From NCBI GenBank assembly GCA_020634015.1, contig JACKCN010000004.1, positions 333,621 to 397,620 on the forward strand: 64,000 nt of DNA, written 5' to 3'. Within the stretch, counting starts at the first letter, position 1; the number at the start of each line of letters is the position of its first letter. Shown piece after piece: positions 61,366 through 64,000 of the stretch. The notes under the pieces were generated by a model, which did no database searches, was not told where the DNA came from, and was given only the letters and a program-made list of their open reading frames with translations. The position numbers and the translations under genes are program-made. Origin of the DNA: Candidatus Delongbacteria bacterium (GTDB lineage Bacteria; CAIWAD01).

Positions 61366-61592
61366 TACAGCGCCAATGGCAGATCGAGTTCTTCAACCCG
61401 CCATGCGGCATAGGCAAGCGCCTGCAGGATGTCCTCTCGCTCGAGGTATGGATACGCTTCCAGAATGGCATCAACAGTCCGCCCAGCAGCCAATAGACCA
61501 AGCACTGTACCGACTGTGACTCGCTGACCGCGAATACAGGCTTTGCCGCCCATGACATTGGGATCGAAGGTGATCCGGGAATACTCAGGCAT
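61365..61592 (-). CDS. DUF433 antitoxin
   Basis: A 75-residue DUF433 protein: RITFDPNVMGGKACIRGQRV, VLGLLAAGRTVDAILEAYP and LEREDILQALAYAAW, the typical small helix-turn-helix antitoxin. Unlike the HigBA modules it has a normal leader with GGAGG nine bases before the ATG. Directly followed by its DUF5615 toxin. Confidence 0.92.
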   Translation of the reverse strand: MPEYSRITFDPNVMGGKACIRGQRVTVGTVLGLLAAGRTVDAILEAYPYLEREDILQALAYAAWRVEELDLPLAL

Positions 61593-61708
61593 CTGTTTGG
61601 TCCTCCGAATACAGGGCGGGCAATAACAGTGAATCCCGGATCAATCTCAAGCTATTCTGCAAGGCGGCGAAATGACGGTCGATCGGCTCGCCAGACTTGA
61701 ACAAACCC

Positions 61709-61837
61709 ACCTAACGTTCTGCATAAGCTGTGACCGGCTTGGTGCGGGCTTTGCTCGCCAAGTCTGACGCGCCAGCGTCATCTGCCAGTGCAAAGGCCGT
61801 GACAAGACGAGGCATCTGCTTCATGCAGTTGTTAGGC
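61709..61837 (+). repeat. attC 14 (type A)
   Basis: R'' ACCTAAC at 61709, R' GTTAGGC at 61831; stems carry the same variants as attC 7 (GGCTTGGTG, GCCA loop), which also precedes a family 2 HigBA cassette. Confidence 0.9.
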
Positions 61838-61860
61838 AACCGCCACAAATGCATCTTGTA

Positions 61861-62166
61861 TTACGCGACCTTGACCTTCTGAATTTTCCGCAAATCATCT
61901 GCTTCCGACACTTGGGCAAAGTAGAGATCCCATCGAATCTGCTGATTCATCCAGACCTCGGCTGAAGTCCCGAAGAACTTGGCCAGGCGCAGTGCCGTAC
62001 TGGGAGTCACACCGCGGCGGCCATTGATGAGTTCATTGACGCGCTGGTATGGCACACAAATCCCATTTGCCAAGTCTCGCTGGCTCAACCCCATTGGCTC
62101 CAGGAACTCCAGCAGAAGCATTTGACCTGGATGAATTGGTGATCGGTTTGTAGGAATGCGAACCAT
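61861..62166 (-). CDS. higA: HigA-type antitoxin, family 2 copy 2
   Basis: The 101 residues are almost the same as the protein at 55744 (FGTSAE for LGTSAE, ADDLRK for ADELRK). The helix-turn-helix CVPYQRVNELING is intact. Confidence 0.92.
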   Translation of the reverse strand: MVRIPTNRSPIHPGQMLLLEFLEPMGLSQRDLANGICVPYQRVNELINGRRGVTPSTALRLAKFFGTSAEVWMNQQIRWDLYFAQVSEADDLRKIQKVKVA

Positions 62167-62179
62167 GGTGATTCCCGGA

Positions 62180-62473
62180 TTAATGATAGTCGATAATTTC
62201 GACGTGTGAAGGGCCGTTCGGTGTCCAATAGAAGCAGATGCGATACTTCTGATTGATTCGAATACTGAACTGCCCCGCACGATCCCCAGACAGCGATTCA
62301 AGTCGATTGCCTGGGGGCACTCGGAGATCCTCAAGTGATACTGCCGAATCCAAGTATTCCAACTTGCTTTGCGCCTTCGGAAACATGTCGACAGGGCAGG
62401 ACTTTCTAGCCGCCTTCGACAGCTTGCCATCGAAGATGTCAGCTGTTCCCTGATCATGGAAGTCTTGGATCAT
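62180..62473 (-). CDS. higB: HigB-type RelE-fold toxin, family 2 copy 2
   Basis: The 97 residues match the toxin at 56063 except near the end (VEIIDYH). The 732-bp cassette body is the same length in both copies. The following attC differs: a short site here, type B there. Confidence 0.92.
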   Translation of the reverse strand: MIQDFHDQGTADIFDGKLSKAARKSCPVDMFPKAQSKLEYLDSAVSLEDLRVPPGNRLESLSGDRAGQFSIRINQKYRICFYWTPNGPSHVEIIDYH

Positions 62474-62479
62474 GGGCGC

Positions 62480-62508
62480 ATGTTAGCACGGATCCCATGC
62501 TAAAGCAA
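62480..62508 (-). promoter_or_regulatory. higBA family 2 promoter, copy 2
   Basis: Minus strand TTGCTT, 17 bases, TAACAT, six bases to the ATG; both hexamers differ from copy 1 but spacing is kept. Confidence 0.6.
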
Positions 62509-62569
62509 GGACAATGTGAGGCGTCGGCAGCAACCCATCGTTGATGACTTCCCTTTCTAAAAACTGCTT

Positions 62570-62632
62570 GCCTACCGTGTGAGTTAAGCGGGCGCCATGC
62601 CGTTGGCGCTCCACTTGAACGAGGGGTTAGGC
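62570..62632 (+). repeat. attC 15 (short, 63 bp)
   Basis: R''-like GCCTACC at 62570 and R' GTTAGGC at 62626 bracket an imperfect palindrome (GCGGGCGCCA / TGGCGCTCC) quite unlike the type A and B sites; a classic short attC. Confidence 0.68.
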
Positions 62633-62656
62633 CGCGCTCGCGAAGCGCCGACCGAG

Positions 62657-63019
62657 CTACGAGACAAAGCCTTGCGCTTTGTAGCTGGCGTAGCTTGCCT
62701 TGGTGAGTGCGGCAAGTTCCTTGAAGAGCGCCAGCTCGACACAGGAGAAATTGAAGCAGGACTTGCCTTGCATTCGGGACTTCAACTCTGGCGATACAGA
62801 TGCCAGCAACTCCGGCTGCACGTACACGGGCATGAGGTGGAAGCTGACGTACGACTTCTTCACTTGCACCGCGCCGAAGAACAAGGGCTTCTTGTTCTTC
62901 TGGATGTGCTTCGTGTCTACATACAACTCCGACTCGTCGTCCTTCTTTGCGTCTAGCTTCGCTGCGTAGGGTGCCAGGATCTTGTGAAGTGCTGCGTAGA
63001 CAGCGGCAGTGTCTTGCAT
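62657..63019 (-). CDS. DUF1801-like cassette protein
   Basis: The protein has 120 residues. The pattern KKSYVSFHLMPVYVQPELL and SPELKSRMQGKSCFNF, followed by the helix LFKELAALTKASYASY, fits a DUF1801/YdhG-like small domain. It probably has no catalytic role that can be named. Reverse orientation to attC. It is flanked by the short attC 15 and a type-B site, so its origin differs from the TA cassettes around it. Confidence 0.75.
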   Translation of the reverse strand: MQDTAAVYAALHKILAPYAAKLDAKKDDESELYVDTKHIQKNKKPLFFGAVQVKKSYVSFHLMPVYVQPELLASVSPELKSRMQGKSCFNFSCVELALFKELAALTKASYASYKAQGFVS

Positions 63020-63064
63020 TGTTCTTCCTCAGGCGGTGGAGCTTGGAGCTGCTTTGAGTGCGCG

Positions 63065-63188
63065 GCCTAACGTGCGCTTCAGCCGCGTGCACCTGGCGCG
63101 GGGCTTGCTCTCTTTATCCGCGAATCACTTTCCACCTCAATGCAAGCGCCGTGACAGGTGCCAAGTCGGCTGCAAGCAGTTGTTAGGG
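63065..63188 (+). repeat. attC 16 (type B)
   Basis: R'' GCCTAAC at 63065, R' GTTAGGG at 63182; arms GCTTCAGCCGCG and CGGCTGCAAGC pair. Confidence 0.88.
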
Positions 63189-63196
63189 AACGGACC

Positions 63197-63502
63197 TCAG
63201 GAAACGCGGCCCAAGCCAGGCCACGGCGTGATCTTGGCCAGTGTCTTGGCCATGGACGCAGCGGCCACCTCCGTATCATGCGCTGCCTGGGCCCGCAACC
63301 AGTACCCATTGGAAAGCCCAAAGAAACGACACAACCTAAGATCCGTGTCAGCCGTGATGCCCCGCTTGCCGCTTATGATCTCGCTGATCCGCTGAGGCGG
63401 AACCGCAATCTCCTTTGCAAGCCGGTACTGAGTGATCCCCATCGGGAGAAGGAACTCTTCTCGCAGCAGTTCTCCAGGTGTGACAGGCGGCAGGGTTTTC
63501 AT
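63197..63502 (-). CDS. higA: HigA-type antitoxin, family 3 copy 3 (diverged)
   Basis: A 101-residue HigA, related to the two identical copies at 57430 and 59227 but with several substitutions, mostly at the C-terminus (WPGLGRVS). The helix-turn-helix is unchanged. A second ATG directly upstream (63505) may be used. Confidence 0.9.
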   Translation of the reverse strand: MKTLPPVTPGELLREEFLLPMGITQYRLAKEIAVPPQRISEIISGKRGITADTDLRLCRFFGLSNGYWLRAQAAHDTEVAAASMAKTLAKITPWPGLGRVS

Positions 63503-63512
63503 CATTTGAATC

Positions 63513-63791
63513 CTAGTGGTAGTCCACGATCTCTACATCCACCACGCCAGCTGCTGTCCAACGGCAGCAGATACGAAACTGATCGTTGATGCGGATGCTG
63601 TGCTGACCTTTTCGATTCCCGCGTAACGCTTCAAGTCGATTTCCAGGCGGAACTCGTAAGTCTTCCAGGCTGGCAGCGATCTCAAGCTGCCGAAGCTTCC
63701 GCCGCGCAATACGCTCGAACGAAGCGAAAACCCTGACTGACTTGCCAGCGGCGAGGTCCTTCGTCCTTTGGCACTTGAAGGATACAATCAT
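63513..63791 (-). CDS. higB: HigB-type RelE-fold toxin, family 3 copy 3 (diverged)
   Basis: A 92-residue HigB that differs from copies 1 and 2 at more than ten residues (for example FASFERIARRKL, QHSIRINDQF, CCRWTAAGVV), while the promoter and leaderless spacing are unchanged. It may have its own toxin-antitoxin specificity. Confidence 0.9.
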   Translation of the reverse strand: MIVSFKCQRTKDLAAGKSVRVFASFERIARRKLRQLEIAASLEDLRVPPGNRLEALRGNRKGQHSIRINDQFRICCRWTAAGVVDVEIVDYH

Positions 63792-63796
63792 GGGCG

Positions 63797-63825
63797 ATGG
63801 TAACGCTCTGCGTGAATAGGGTCAA
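63797..63825 (-). promoter_or_regulatory. higBA family 3 promoter, copy 3
   Basis: Minus strand TTGACC, 17 bases, TACCAT, five bases to the ATG. Confidence 0.7.
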
Positions 63826-63977
63826 GCTGAAAGCATGTTCGCCGAATATGAACGGCAGGCGGACGCAAGTGCATGATGTCTTGGATGCTGGAGATTGGTG
63901 GCTGAAATGCTGCGCACTTCGGAAAGTGCCGAAGACACAGCAAGCGTGATGCACAGCAAACGACAGCTCCAGTCTCT

Positions 63978-64000
63978 CCCTAACGTTACGCATAAGCTGT
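63978..64000 (+). repeat. attC 17 (left end only)
   Basis: R'' CCCTAAC at 63978 followed by GTTACGCATAAGCTG, the start of a type-A site cut by the window edge; the array continues. Confidence 0.85.

Larger units (their letters stand above)
48556..64000 (+). mobile_element. integron cassette array (attC array lacking an integrase in view)
   Basis: Fifteen complete attC sites, plus truncated or partial ones, all with R'' on the left and R' on the right, separate short cassettes from 48.6 kb to the window edge, where another attC begins. No tyrosine recombinase with integron features, attI or Pc is visible. The usual layout would place intI to the left of the array, but only ordinary chromosomal genes are there, so this is either a CALIN-type array or one whose integrase was lost. 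Cassettes carry mostly toxin-antitoxin modules. Confidence 0.85.

Noticed and set aside
62454..63092. 212-codon minus-strand frame over the DUF1801-like gene
   Set aside because: Runs across attC 15 in another frame; the shorter frame has the domain motifs.
48556..64000. CRISPR array, because of regularly recurring ~129-bp sequences
   Set aside because: Repeats are far too long, separated by whole genes, internally palindromic and bounded by R''/R' boxes; no cas genes.
48556..64000. Transposon-borne repeats (MITEs) as an explanation for the attC-like sequences
   Set aside because: No target-site duplications flank them, all have one orientation, they sit at cassette boundaries and carry RYYYAAC and GTTRRRY ends.

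Overview
The window is a GC-rich bacterial chromosome segment. It has densely packed, mostly minus-strand genes from 1 to about 46.6 kb, then a compositionally different, gene-cassette-rich stretch that runs off the right edge. A PorV/PorQ-like outer-membrane protein, a large VCBS-repeat secreted protein ending in a FlgD-like 'NPFNPSTT' sorting domain, and secreted multidomain enzymes suggest a Gram-negative lineage of the FCB superphylum, probably an uncultured candidate phylum. This is inference; there is no rRNA or other marker to settle it.

Layout of the left part. 1-2.6 kb: end of a K+ channel/RCK protein, then a sulfide:quinone oxidoreductase-like flavoprotein with its own promoter and a 38-residue companion. 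2.7-5.2 kb: secreted OMP-like protein, TIGR01777 epimerase, Dps. 5.2-8.8 kb: a complete sodium-pumping methylmalonyl-CoA decarboxylase-type operon (carboxyltransferase, gamma, biotin carrier, beta). 9-19.8 kb: PorV-like OMP, DHH phosphoesterase, lipoprotein, Ig-repeat secreted protein, secreted GH57-type glycosidase, ClpP. 20-25.8 kb: a translationally coupled respiratory operon of octaheme cytochrome c (tetrathionate reductase family), seven-heme cytochrome fused to a b561-type membrane domain, and two YeeE/YedE sulfur-transport proteins, one fused to a cysteine-less rhodanese domain. An FNR-like box lies upstream. Together with the SQR-like enzyme this points to reduced and intermediate sulfur chemistry under low oxygen. 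26-42.9 kb: assorted small enzymes (SRPBCC, DinB-like, GNAT, methyltransferase, MDR dehydrogenases, VOC), a heme-sensor adenylate cyclase, and a CNNM/CorC protein. A 234-bp IS5-like MITE sits exactly on one stop codon. 43.1-46.3 kb: exopolysaccharide genes (truncated FAD protein, XrtA-type polysaccharide deacetylase, GT4 glycosyltransferase).

From 48.5 kb (with a decayed outlier at 47.2 kb) to the right edge the DNA is an integron cassette array: 15 complete attC sites plus decayed or partial ones, all in the same orientation, and no integrase in the window. The cassettes are dominated by toxin-antitoxin modules: eight HigBA copies in three families, two AbrB-Doc/Fic copies, one RHH-MazF/PemK pair and one DUF433-DUF5615 pair. 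There is also a HEPN protein, a HIT protein, DUF1801-type proteins and gene fragments. Most cassette genes face against the attC direction and carry their own sigma70-type promoters. In all three HigBA families and the PemK module the -10 box ends only 5-7 bases before the start codon, which predicts leaderless mRNAs. Pairs of equal-length duplicate cassettes, graded decay of one HigBA family, exchange of attC types exactly at the R'' box, and IS3-family debris around 52.5-53.7 kb show an actively reshuffled array. The array is the most interesting system in the window.
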